From Ignavibacteriales bacterium (GTDB taxonomy: Bacteria; Bacteroidota; Ignavibacteria; Ignavibacteriales; Ignavibacteriaceae): DNA of 39,131 bases. Where the stretch lies: NCBI GenBank assembly GCA_012517155.1, contig JAAYVN010000125.1, positions 1-39,131 on the forward strand, given 5' to 3'. The first letter of the stretch is position 1; each line of letters begins with the position of its first letter. Shown in pieces: positions 1 to 7,256 of the stretch. The notes under the pieces are model-generated. The model made no database searches. It saw only the letters and a program-made list of their open reading frames with translations, and was not told the DNA's origin. Position numbers and translations under genes: made by a program.

Positions 1-2
1 AT

Positions 3-137
3 CTGTTTAGTAAGGAACTGGACACCCTCGGAAAGTATAAAACCGGTGTGGGATGCCTCTATATTAAAAAACTTGAGGATGTTGACCTTAAGGTGCTGAA
101 GAATATGTTTATTAAAGCAGTAAAAGCTGTAAAATAA
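3..137 (+). CDS. DUF1801 family protein, C-terminal fragment
   Basis: Only the last 44 codons are inside the window; the 5' part lies to the left. The readable tail has the pattern GKYKTGVGCLYIKKLEDVD followed by a short helix rich in Lys and Val. This is the usual C-terminus of small DUF1801 (YdhG-like) proteins, in which a conserved Gly-Lys/Val-x-Cys-Leu-Tyr-Ile strand precedes 'L-x-D-V-D'. The biochemical role of the family is not established. The gene ends at a TAA and is followed by a repeat-rich spacer, so it probably is not in an operon with the next gene. The family call rests on a short stretch and is moderately sure. Confidence 0.65.
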   Translation: MFSKELDTLGKYKTGVGCLYIKKLEDVDLKVLKNMFIKAVKAVK

Positions 138-364
138 CCGCGAACTATATCCCGCTTCCCCTGTTGTGTTAAAATTATCCCGCGATGTTTAAAAATATAT
201 ACGACCCCGGTTATCACGATTGTTTTCTATTTTCTTCCGTCTTCATCCATTCAATCTAATGACAACTTAATGACTATAAATGACAGCGAAGCGTAATGAC
301 GGCGCAGCCATCTCAACAAATCACCTGTACCGCTTGCGAGAACAAATTAACCCTTTTTTTCTTT

Positions 365-408
365 ACGTTACAAACGTTACAAACGAATCAACAAATCAAC
401 AAATCAAC
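365..408. repeat. Short tandem repeats (ACGTTACAA x2, then ACAAATCA-type x3)
   Basis: Two perfect 9-base copies of ACGTTACAA (365-382) are followed directly by three 8-base units, ACGAATCA, ACAAATCA, ACAAATCA (383-406). A T-rich tract follows. The units are too short for CRISPR and have no spacers. They look like slippage-generated simple repeats of the kind scattered in intergenic DNA; no function can be assigned. Confidence 0.75.
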
Positions 409-486
409 CTTTTTTCCGTCTTCCGTCCTCCGATTTGTCGGATTCCTAACCCCTGACCCTTGTGATGCAAATGGCATGTTTCTTTG

Positions 487-515
487 TTTGTTCAAAAGTA
501 TGTTGTGTATCTTAG
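487..515 (+). promoter_or_regulatory. Possible Bacteroidota-type promoter before the PorD-like gene
   Basis: TTTG at 487-490 lies 17 bases before TATCTTAG at 508-515. The Bacteroidota housekeeping promoter has TTTG near -33 and TAnnTTTG near -7, and the second box here matches at all but one position. It lies about 45 bases before the chosen ATG at 559. In AT-rich DNA such matches occur by chance, so this is tentative. Confidence 0.3.
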
Positions 516-558
516 TCTAAATAATTATTTTAAGAAGTATTTTATAAAAAATTACGAG

Positions 559-1455
559 ATGATAATGAGTTTATTCAGGAACTTTGGATTGATGCTGATT
601 TTGGCTGTATCTTTATCCGGTTTTCTCCGCGGACAGGAACTGGATGCGGAGGTTACTGTGAGTCTTGAGAAACTGCCTGTTCAGAATCAGGAGATACTTG
701 TTGCCTTTAGAGATTTGGTCAGCGATTATCTTAACCAAAACCGGTTTTCCGGAGGGGATTGGAATGCCCCAAGGATTAAATGCTCTTTTAATATCTATTT
801 CCAGAGTGCCAGTGATGAAATGAATTATCAGGCTCAGATATTTATCGGTAGTCAGAGAGATATTTATAAACGGGATAAAAAGTCCCCTATGCTTACTATC
901 CTGGATAATGGCTGGAGTTTTCTGTTTGAAAGAGGGCAGACGCTTGTCTTTAATCCGATGCAGTTTCATTCAATTGCCAGTTTACTTGACTATTACGCAT
1001 TGATGATAATTGGAATGGATATGGATTCATGGGAGAAACTGGGAGGTACTCCTTTCTTTTCCAGGGCTTTTGATATTGTAAACCTCGCTGTTAACAGCAG
1101 GTATAACACTGGCTGGGACAGAAGAGGCGGCTCCTTTAACCGCCGCGATCTCGTCGAGGATCTGCTGGCTGAAAAGTACCGACCAATGCGCGAGGGCCTT
1201 TATGATCTTTATTATTTTGGACTGGATGTACAGTTTAAGGATGTTCCCCGCGGCCGGAATAAAATGGTTGATTTTGTTTTTCTGCTCGATAAACTGAGCG
1301 GAAAAATTGATGCCAGAAGTGTTTTTGTTAAATCATTTTTTGATGCTAAGCATGGCGAGATTATTGAAAATCTTAAAGAGCATGATAAATGGCAGGATAT
1401 GCTTAAGGTGCTCAGAACTGTTGATCCGCCGCATCAGGGGAAATACGAAAATTAA
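559..1455 (+). CDS. DUF4835 / PorD-like T9SS-associated protein
   Basis: The product is 298 residues with an N-terminal signal peptide: a hydrophobic run after MSLFRN, with probable cleavage near LRGQ. The mature part follows the DUF4835 pattern. It has a start of the type 'ELDAEVTVS', a helix around 'NQEILVAFRDLV', a 'PRIKCSFNIYF' strand, and a 'YALMIIGMDMDSWEKLGGTPFF' region followed by 'AFDIVNLA' and 'GWDRR'. Members of this family in Bacteroidota have been linked to the type IX secretion/gliding machinery under the name PorD; their molecular role is unclear. The start is set at ATG 559 because the signal peptide begins there; an ATG two codons later (565) is equally possible, and the upstream in-frame extension is low-complexity spacer. 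A T9SS sorting domain elsewhere in the window fits. The family call is fairly sure; the PorD role is inference. Confidence 0.75.
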   Translation: MIMSLFRNFGLMLILAVSLSGFLRGQELDAEVTVSLEKLPVQNQEILVAFRDLVSDYLNQNRFSGGDWNAPRIKCSFNIYFQSASDEMNYQAQIFIGSQRDIYKRDKKSPMLTILDNGWSFLFERGQTLVFNPMQFHSIASLLDYYALMIIGMDMDSWEKLGGTPFFSRAFDIVNLAVNSRYNTGWDRRGGSFNRRDLVEDLLAEKYRPMREGLYDLYYFGLDVQFKDVPRGRNKMVDFVFLLDKLSGKIDARSVFVKSFFDAKHGEIIENLKEHDKWQDMLKVLRTVDPPHQGKYEN

Positions 1456-1498
1456 GTTATGGTTGTTTTTCTTCAGGGGTGATTAATTTTGAGGTTGT

Positions 1499-2620
1499 AT
1501 GAGAGATGTTGTTGCTGTTATTGATACCGGAAATCTGAAGTTTAATTTTTTGAGTATCCGAAATAAGGTTGGGCCTGCCTCCAAGGTAATGGCTGTTGTT
1601 AAAGCGGATTCCTATGGTCATAATATAAATTATACTGTCCCGGCACTTTGTTCGCTCCAAAATCCACCCGACTACTTTGGAGTAGCTCTGGCTGACGAGG
1701 GGGCGGAAGTGCGGTCTGTTTTGCGTGGACTTGGTTCTGAGTTCCATTATATCCCGGTCCTGGTGTTTGAACCTTTATCCGAATCCAATATTGATACAAT
1801 TACCGAAAATGATCTCTGCGCAACAGTGTTTGCGCCTGAGCATCTTGAACTGCTTCGCAAATATCCCAAAAATGTGAAAGCGCATGTTAAGTGCGATACG
1901 GGAATGGGAAGGTTAGGAATTAACTTTAAAAATGCACCGGATTTTATTAATTTGGTGATGTTGATTAAAAATGTAATTTTGCAGGGGATTTATACCCATT
2001 TTGCCACTTCCGATGCCAAAGAGAAGTCTTTTGCCGATTTACAGTTGAAGAGATTCAAGGAAATCGTAAATGCTTTGAAGACAGCGGGAATTGATTACGG
2101 ATTGGCTCACTGCGCCAACAGCGGAGCAATATTTGATATGCCCGATTCCTATATGGATATGGTCAGACCCGGAATCTCGCTTTATGGTTATAAACCATCT
2201 CTCGAAGTCCGGGGAGAACTGCCCCTCAAACCGGTAATGAGTATAAGAGGGAAGGTTGCCTCGGTCCGAAAAGCCCATAAAGGAGAAAGCGTGGGGTATG
2301 GACAGCTTTATTTCCCTCAGGAAGGAGAAACGATCTTCTCCGTTGGAATGGGTTATGCAGACGGTTATCTGCGCAGAATGACAAATTTTGGGGAATGTCT
2401 TTGGAATGGTAAAAAGTGCAAACTGGTGGGAAGGGTAAGTATGGACAGGATCACTTTTAGCGGTGGAAATGAATCCGTAAAAACGGGGGATGAGGTGATT
2501 CTTTTGGGTATGGAAGGGGATTGGAGATTTGATGGTTGGGATTTCGCTAAACTGATGGGTACTATTCCTTACGAGGTTACCTGCGGTATTTCCAAGCGGG
2601 TTCCAAGGGTTAAATACTGA
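1499..2620 (+). CDS. alr: Alanine racemase
   Basis: PLP-dependent interconversion of L- and D-alanine, supplying D-Ala for peptidoglycan. The 373-residue length is normal for the family. The PLP lysine lies in AVVKADSYGH (Lys35, with the conserved Tyr39). The second catalytic residue is expected to be Tyr267 in SVGYGQLY, matching the Tyr265 region of the Bacillus enzyme. Further family landmarks are 'KCDTGMGRLG', 'HCANSGA', 'MVRPGISLYGY' and 'GRVSMDRITF'. In the last of these the usual Cys-Met-Asp is Ser-Met-Asp, which is common. ATG at 1499 has a GAGG eight bases upstream. The gene starts 43 bases after the PorD-like gene. Assignment is secure. Confidence 0.97.
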   Translation: MRDVVAVIDTGNLKFNFLSIRNKVGPASKVMAVVKADSYGHNINYTVPALCSLQNPPDYFGVALADEGAEVRSVLRGLGSEFHYIPVLVFEPLSESNIDTITENDLCATVFAPEHLELLRKYPKNVKAHVKCDTGMGRLGINFKNAPDFINLVMLIKNVILQGIYTHFATSDAKEKSFADLQLKRFKEIVNALKTAGIDYGLAHCANSGAIFDMPDSYMDMVRPGISLYGYKPSLEVRGELPLKPVMSIRGKVASVRKAHKGESVGYGQLYFPQEGETIFSVGMGYADGYLRRMTNFGECLWNGKKCKLVGRVSMDRITFSGGNESVKTGDEVILLGMEGDWRFDGWDFAKLMGTIPYEVTCGISKRVPRVKY

Positions 2621-2690
2621 TCTGCTTTGTGTTAAGCGGACTGTGTCGGAACTGGAGTGAATTAATTCATTAATTTTAACTTGATTTAAT

Positions 2691-3569
2691 ATGGATTTAG
2701 TAAGGTTGTATATCATTCAGTGTGTAACGCTGACGGCGAATAATCTCCGTTTGAGTTCCCAGAAGATTGAAATTGTGGGCTTGCTCAAGGACGCTATTTC
2801 TCATTCTAAGGATCTGCCGGCAACTATTTCCGATATGAAAAAAATAACCGTCCTTTCAAAACTTGCAATTCGAATCAACGAGATCTATTCCTATCTTGTC
2901 AGCGATAAACTTGATTTCCTGAGGGTGTCCGAGAAGTTCAGGGAACATTGCCAGCTGATACTCAGAGATCTTAATTATTTGCTCGATACCACCACTGTTA
3001 CTGAGTTCAAGGAAGTGGTCAGCTCTTTGCTTCATATTAAAAAAAACGTCGTTGAAGAGGAACAGCTTTCTCCGATTGAAGTTGACCTGGCTGCCGGAGA
3101 GATCAAGGAAACCGAAGTTTCCACAACCGCAGAAATGACCAATGAAGCAAGACTTCGTCAGAAGGAATTGTTCATACTGGAAGATGATGCGCCTAAAAAC
3201 GAGCATGACTTTTTCCAGAATTTTGAGGAGACTATCCTGAAACCGGTTAAAGAGCTGGATACATTTCTCGGAAGACTTGCAGATGGCGATGCGGTTGAGG
3301 CAGAGTTGGTTTATTATAGTGAAATTATGAAGAATCATGCAAATTTATCCAGGGACTTCGGAGCCACGCTGGTTGGGGATATGCATACCGCATTTCACAA
3401 GGGGCTGGAAAGGATAATCGCCGGCGAACTTCCTATGGATAAGGAGTCAGCCGAGAATTTGCGCGCCTGTTTGATAGTAATTGTGGCTTTGATTAAAAAC
3501 AAAGCGGTGGATATCAAACCTTTCCTGAACAGGGCAGAGGAGTTTGCTAGTGAATTGGGAATTAATTAA
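2691..3569 (+). CDS. Hypothetical helical protein, possibly Hpt-like C-terminus
   Basis: A 292-residue protein with no signal peptide or membrane segment, predicted mostly helical. Residues 1-120 form a helical N-terminal part. Residues 120-165 are an acidic, low-complexity linker. Residues 165-292 are again helical, beginning near 'HDFFQNFEETILKPV'. In the C-terminal part, 'MKNHANLSRDFG', then 'HTAFHKGLERII' and 'GELPMDKESAENLRA' resemble by eye the spacing of CheA-type Hpt domains (phospho-His helix, a second His about 20 residues later, then a 'GEL..D.E' turn). The Lys-Gly after the phospho-His of true Hpt domains is missing, so this may be a degenerate four-helix bundle or coincidence. 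ATG 2691 lacks a clear Shine-Dalgarno. It lies between alr and the GDP-mannose gene; the context gives no function. Confidence 0.7.
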   Translation: MDLVRLYIIQCVTLTANNLRLSSQKIEIVGLLKDAISHSKDLPATISDMKKITVLSKLAIRINEIYSYLVSDKLDFLRVSEKFREHCQLILRDLNYLLDTTTVTEFKEVVSSLLHIKKNVVEEEQLSPIEVDLAAGEIKETEVSTTAEMTNEARLRQKELFILEDDAPKNEHDFFQNFEETILKPVKELDTFLGRLADGDAVEAELVYYSEIMKNHANLSRDFGATLVGDMHTAFHKGLERIIAGELPMDKESAENLRACLIVIVALIKNKAVDIKPFLNRAEEFASELGIN

Positions 3570-3607
3570 CCAAAGTTTAATAATCAGTGGAATTAGTTTT
3601 ATACATA

Positions 3608-3613
3608 TATAAT
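3608..3613 (+). promoter_or_regulatory. Possible -10 box (TATAAT) before manC
   Basis: A perfect TATAAT lies about 33 bases before the manC ATG in the 76-base spacer. No recognisable TTGACA-like box occurs 16-18 bases upstream, so the match may be chance in AT-rich DNA. If real, manC and rpiB would form their own transcript. Confidence 0.25.
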
Positions 3614-3645
3614 ATTATGGCAATCAGATTACGGTAGGAGAGACA

Positions 3646-4713
3646 ATGAAAAAATACGCAGTTATAATGGCCGGGGGTGTTGGTTCAAGATTCTGGCCAA
3701 GAAGCAGGGAGAAATCACCTAAACAACTTTTGCAGATCGTTGGCGATTCCAGTATGATTTCCCAGACGGTCGCACGTCTTGAGGAAGTCACCGAAAAGGA
3801 AAATATTTTTATCGTTACTAACCGTTTGCAGAGGGAGGAGATCCAGAAACAACTTCCCGGTATTCCACACGATAATATTATTGAGGAACCTTTCGGCAGG
3901 AATACTGCTCCCTGTATCGGACTCGCTGCTTTATTCGTAGAGAAAAAAGATAAGGATGGAGTGATGATTGTGCTTCCGGCAGATCATCTTATTCCCGATA
4001 AGGAAGTCTTCAGTGAGACCTTGAACCTGGGTGCTGAATATGCCAATGAGGTTAAGGGTCTGGTTACTATTGGTATTCCCCCCACCAGACCGGAAACAGG
4101 TTACGGTTATATTCAGATTGACGAAAGGAAGGTTAAGGAAAACCTTTTTAAAGTTTATACTTTTGCGGAAAAACCGAATTTGACCACCGCAGAAAGATTT
4201 ATTGAAAGCGGGGACTTCCTTTGGAACAGCGGCATGTTCATCTGGCGTGCTGACACTATTCTGACCGAGATGCAGAAACTTATGCCTGAGTTGTATTTCG
4301 ATTTGATGAACTTGAAACCTCATCTGAGTACGGAAAAATTCTCTTCCGGATTGCAGACAATGTACGGCAAAATCAGGAGCATTTCCATTGATTACGGTAT
4401 TATGGAAAAATCGAATAAGGTTTATTTGATCAAGGGAAAATTTTCGTGGAGCGATGTGGGCAGCTGGGAAGAAGTTTATCACCTCTCAGACAAGGATGAA
4501 AACGGGAATGCCGTAACCGGGGATGTGTACCTGGAAGGTACAAATAATTCATACATTTACAATCCCGGTAAGTTCACTGCATTGCTTGGGGTGCAGGATC
4601 TGCTGGTTATCAATACTCCTGACGCCCTGCTTGTCTGTAAAAGGAGCATGAGTCAGGATGTGAAGAAAATAGTCGATCACCTTAAGATAAACAAAAAAAT
4701 TGAATATCTGTAA
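3646..4713 (+). CDS. manC: Mannose-1-phosphate guanylyltransferase
   Basis: Makes GDP-mannose from mannose-1-phosphate and GTP, a cytoplasmic precursor step for polysaccharide and lipopolysaccharide sugars. The N-terminal nucleotidyltransferase signature is clear: MAGGVGSRFWPRSR followed by 'KSPKQLL' (residues 8-27). Later landmarks are 'EPFGRNTAPCIGLAAL', 'VLPADHLI', 'PETGYGYI', 'FAEKPN', 'FLWNSGMFIW', 'SIDYGIMEKS' and 'FSWSDVGSW'. At 355 residues it is the monofunctional form and lacks the C-terminal cupin isomerase domain of long ManC/AlgA proteins. The start is supported by GGAGAG just before ATG. No other GDP-mannose gene is present in the window. Confidence 0.95.
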   Translation: MKKYAVIMAGGVGSRFWPRSREKSPKQLLQIVGDSSMISQTVARLEEVTEKENIFIVTNRLQREEIQKQLPGIPHDNIIEEPFGRNTAPCIGLAALFVEKKDKDGVMIVLPADHLIPDKEVFSETLNLGAEYANEVKGLVTIGIPPTRPETGYGYIQIDERKVKENLFKVYTFAEKPNLTTAERFIESGDFLWNSGMFIWRADTILTEMQKLMPELYFDLMNLKPHLSTEKFSSGLQTMYGKIRSISIDYGIMEKSNKVYLIKGKFSWSDVGSWEEVYHLSDKDENGNAVTGDVYLEGTNNSYIYNPGKFTALLGVQDLLVINTPDALLVCKRSMSQDVKKIVDHLKINKKIEYL

Positions 4714-4776
4714 AACAATGGTGTGCTTTAATGAAAAACCGTTTGTGCTTGAAAAGGAACATCAGAGGCTTGTCCG

Positions 4777-5415
4777 GTGAAAAAAGTTGTAACTGAAAGA
4801 GAGATAATTGAATTTGCCAGATCAGGCGGAAAAATATTTCCCCTTGCTAAAGGAATGTTGATAACTCCCCTTGCCCAGGACAGGATCAAATCACTTGGTA
4901 TAACCGTTACAACCGGGGAGGAGGCTAAATCCCTCCGGCAGAATAAAAAACCGGATTTCAGTATTATTGCACTCGGATGTGATCACACTGGTTTCAAAGT
5001 CAAGCAGATGATTATTAAATACTTGAAAGAGATAGGCTGCACAGTAAACGATACCGGTACTTATAACGAAGAACCGGCGAATTACCCTGAATTTGCTTCG
5101 AAGGTAGCAAGGCTTGTCCAGAAAGGGGAGGCCGATGTGGGTATATTAATTGACGCAACCGGCATACCCAGTGCGATTACAGCTAATAAATACAAGGGTA
5201 TTCGCGCTGCAACCTGCTATAATGAATTTTCTGTCAGAAGCGCCCGGGAACATAACGATGCGAATATTCTTGTTGTCGGCGCGGTTACTTTGGGGGAAGG
5301 CACTATAAAAGGTCTTGTTGAACTCTTCTTAAATGTCGAATTCTTAGCTGGAAGACATAAAACCAGATTGGAAATAATTGAAAAAATTGAGTCGGAACAG
5401 TTTTGTAATTCATAG
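4777..5415 (+). CDS. RpiB/LacAB-family sugar-phosphate isomerase with N-terminal extension and Cys-to-Asp change
   Basis: Residues 64-205 are an RpiB-type domain: 'IALGCDHTGFKVK' (canonical S/C-D-H-x-G at 68-72), 'YPEFASKVA', 'GIRAATCYNEFSVRSA' and 'REHNDANILVVGAVTLG'. Canonical RpiB interconverts ribose-5-phosphate and ribulose-5-phosphate using a cysteine in 'ICGTGIG'. Here that stretch reads ILIDATGIPSA, with Asp126 in the cysteine position. Residues 1-62 are an extra segment ending 'GMLITPLAQDRIKSLGITV'. It resembles the N-terminal motif of EutQ- and microcompartment-linked proteins, some of which are RpiB fusions with the same Asp. Start GTG 4777 has AGAGG eight bases upstream and gives the plausible N-terminus MKKVVTEREI. 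No microcompartment shell gene is nearby. The substrate is uncertain, so ordinary rpiB is not asserted. Confidence 0.85.
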   Translation: MKKVVTEREIIEFARSGGKIFPLAKGMLITPLAQDRIKSLGITVTTGEEAKSLRQNKKPDFSIIALGCDHTGFKVKQMIIKYLKEIGCTVNDTGTYNEEPANYPEFASKVARLVQKGEADVGILIDATGIPSAITANKYKGIRAATCYNEFSVRSAREHNDANILVVGAVTLGEGTIKGLVELFLNVEFLAGRHKTRLEIIEKIESEQFCNS

Positions 5416-5571
5416 TTATTTATTATTTTTCCAAAGTGAATTTTAATTTAAGGGACAGGGATATATTTATGGGGGCTGTTTTTATCTGTATAAGTTAAGA
5501 TTTTTGTAATTCCATATTCATATCGCTATTTCACATTTTGAGCTAAAAAAAATATTAAATGAGGATTTCTT

Positions 5572-6321
5572 TTGTTTTTAGCAGATGCTATAGTTAATAA
5601 GGTTTTTGAAGTAAAACCCGGTATTCATAAGATTGTAATAAACTTTCCCGGACTGCCTCTCAAATCTGAACCTGGTCAGTTTGTAAATGTAAGAGTATCA
5701 GAAACTCACTATCCCCTGCTTCGCCGGCCTTTCAGTATTTGTGATTCTGAGAAGGATACTATCTCACTTCTTTTCAATTTGATGGGAGAAGGGACCAGAA
5801 TGCTTGCCCATCTTAAGGAAGGTGATAAGATCAACCTGTTGGGACCCCTCGGAAATGGTTTCAGAATCAATAATTCGGTGAAGAAACATATCTTTGTTGC
5901 CGGTGGAATGGGTGTTGCCCCTTTTCCTTTCTTAAAAAGGAAACTTGATGGAAAGATAAGTACATTCCTGGGAGGAAGAAGCAGCAAAGAGATAATTGAA
6001 CTTGGACTACCGAATACAGAAATTGCCACCGATGACGGATCGTTGGGATTCAAGGGGAATGTTATTGAACTGATGGAAAGTCGTCTCTCCCCGGATGATC
6101 TGAATGCAGCAGTTATTTATGGATGCGGACCTACAGCGATGTTACGGGCATTGAAGAAATTCAGTATAAAAAATGATGCAGTTTGTCAGGTATCAACAGA
6201 ATGTGCCATGGCTTGTGGTTTCGGGATATGCCAGGGATGCCCGACAGAGTCTACTGAAGGTGGCTATAAACTGGTTTGCAAGGATGGTCCCGTCTTCGAC
6301 GTAAGGGAGATTGTCTTATGA
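5572..6321 (+). CDS. pyrK: Dihydroorotate dehydrogenase B, electron-transfer subunit
   Basis: The FAD and [2Fe-2S] subunit that passes electrons from class 1B dihydroorotate dehydrogenase to NAD+ in pyrimidine synthesis. The flavin-binding segment RRPFSICD is near residue 46, and a nucleotide-binding glycine-rich stretch 'VAGGMGVAPFPF' is near 110. The C-terminal cluster ligands are seen as MACGFGICQGC plus a later 'LVCKDGPVF', giving C-x4-C-x2-C...C as in the Bacillus protein. It starts with TTG at 5572, supported by GAGG seven bases upstream; no better in-frame ATG precedes the first strand. Its stop overlaps the pyrD start by four bases, so the two subunits are co-translated. The 156-base spacer before it shows no clear terminator. 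Confidence 0.95.
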   Translation: MFLADAIVNKVFEVKPGIHKIVINFPGLPLKSEPGQFVNVRVSETHYPLLRRPFSICDSEKDTISLLFNLMGEGTRMLAHLKEGDKINLLGPLGNGFRINNSVKKHIFVAGGMGVAPFPFLKRKLDGKISTFLGGRSSKEIIELGLPNTEIATDDGSLGFKGNVIELMESRLSPDDLNAAVIYGCGPTAMLRALKKFSIKNDAVCQVSTECAMACGFGICQGCPTESTEGGYKLVCKDGPVFDVREIVL

Positions 6322-7187
6322 ATCAGAACATTACGGTCGGCAGGCTTAATTTAAAGAATCCTGTCCTCCTTGCGTCGGGAACTGTTGGTTACGGAAATGA
6401 GATTGCAGAGTTTCTTGACCTGAATAAAATAGGAGGTATAGTCACCAAGTCAATAAGTCTTAAACCAAGGGCGGGCAATCCACCCCCGCGAATTGTGGAA
6501 ACTGCAAGCGGTATGCTGAATGCAATCGGTTTGGCTAATGTAGGTTTGGAAAAATTTATTACTGAAAAACTCCCTTATCTCGAGCAGTACGACACGGCCG
6601 TTATTTGCAATATCGCCGCATCCACTGTTGAGGAGTATGTGATTTGTACTGAGCAGCTTGCGCACCAGAAGCGGATTGATGCATTTGAGATTAATGTGAG
6701 TTGTCCGAACGTAAAGGAAGGTGGGCTTGTAATCGGAAATAATTTAGAGAAAGTTATTGAAGTAACGGAAAAAGTCAGAAAAGCCACGACTAAACCTCTT
6801 TTCATAAAACTTTCCCCTAATGTTCCCAACATTGCCGATTTTGCAAAAGGGGCTGTGGATGCCGGGGCAGATGCTGTTAGTGCGGTGAATACATTTGTTG
6901 GGGCTGCGATTGATTTAAGAACAAGAAAACCAAAACTCCACAATGTAACCGGTGGTTTATCCGGACCCGCAATTAAACCCCTTGCGGTTGCTAAGGTTTT
7001 GGAAATCAGCAGAAAACACCCCGAGATCGATATTATCGGAATTGGCGGGATAAGCAACTGGAAAGATGCCGTGGAATTCATACTGGCAGGTGCGAAGGCT
7101 GTTCAGATTGGCACCGTCAATTTCGTGGAACCGGCGGCAGGTATTGAGATAGCTGACGGAATAAGGGAGTATTTTAAGAATGAGTAA
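6318..7187 (+). CDS. pyrD: Dihydroorotate dehydrogenase B, catalytic subunit
   Basis: Oxidises dihydroorotate to orotate with FMN, the fourth step of UMP synthesis. It belongs to class 1B because it is paired with PyrK and carries the catalytic cysteine in INVSCPNVKEGG. Other landmarks are 'NPVLLASGTVGYG', 'KSISLKPRAGNPPPR', 'NAIGLANVG', 'FIKLSPNVPNI', 'GGLSGPAIKPLAV' and 'GIGGISNWKDAVEFILAGA'. The start is ATG 6318, inside the ATGA overlap with the pyrK stop. An earlier in-frame ATG at 6276 would add residues encoded by pyrK and is rejected. At 289 residues it is slightly short but complete. Confidence 0.96.
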   Translation: MNQNITVGRLNLKNPVLLASGTVGYGNEIAEFLDLNKIGGIVTKSISLKPRAGNPPPRIVETASGMLNAIGLANVGLEKFITEKLPYLEQYDTAVICNIAASTVEEYVICTEQLAHQKRIDAFEINVSCPNVKEGGLVIGNNLEKVIEVTEKVRKATTKPLFIKLSPNVPNIADFAKGAVDAGADAVSAVNTFVGAAIDLRTRKPKLHNVTGGLSGPAIKPLAVAKVLEISRKHPEIDIIGIGGISNWKDAVEFILAGAKAVQIGTVNFVEPAAGIEIADGIREYFKNE

Positions 7188-7256
7188 ATATCCCCATAAT
7201 ATATTTGACATTAGAAAAATTTTATTTGATTAAATGCAATCTGGTCTAAAGAAAAA

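Larger units (their letters stand above)
138..558. other. Repeat-rich intergenic spacer
   Basis: About 420 bases without a convincing gene. It contains four ATGAC words (259-300), two of them inside an imperfect 15-16-base direct repeat (279-294 and 295-309). A block of short tandem repeats follows at 365-408. The word TTCCGTCTTC occurs at 235-244 and TTCCGTC repeats at 414-427. A small perfect hairpin TCCGA-tttg-TCGGA sits at 429-442. A 74-codon open frame at 296-520 runs through these repeats, has low-complexity composition and is not called as a gene. The right end holds a possible promoter for the PorD-like gene. Confidence 0.6.

Noticed and set aside
296-520. 74-codon plus-strand open frame in the first spacer
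   Set aside because: It consists of short repeats and T-rich DNA, has no Shine-Dalgarno, and the product has no recognisable pattern.
2039-2716. 225-codon minus-strand open frame opposite alr
   Set aside because: It lies antisense to the secure alanine racemase gene; its protein has no domain pattern.
3931-4482. 183-codon minus-strand open frame opposite manC
   Set aside because: Antisense shadow of a well-conserved gene.
4777-5415. Bacterial microcompartment locus around the RpiB-like gene
   Set aside because: No shell-protein gene or aldehyde dehydrogenase lies nearby.
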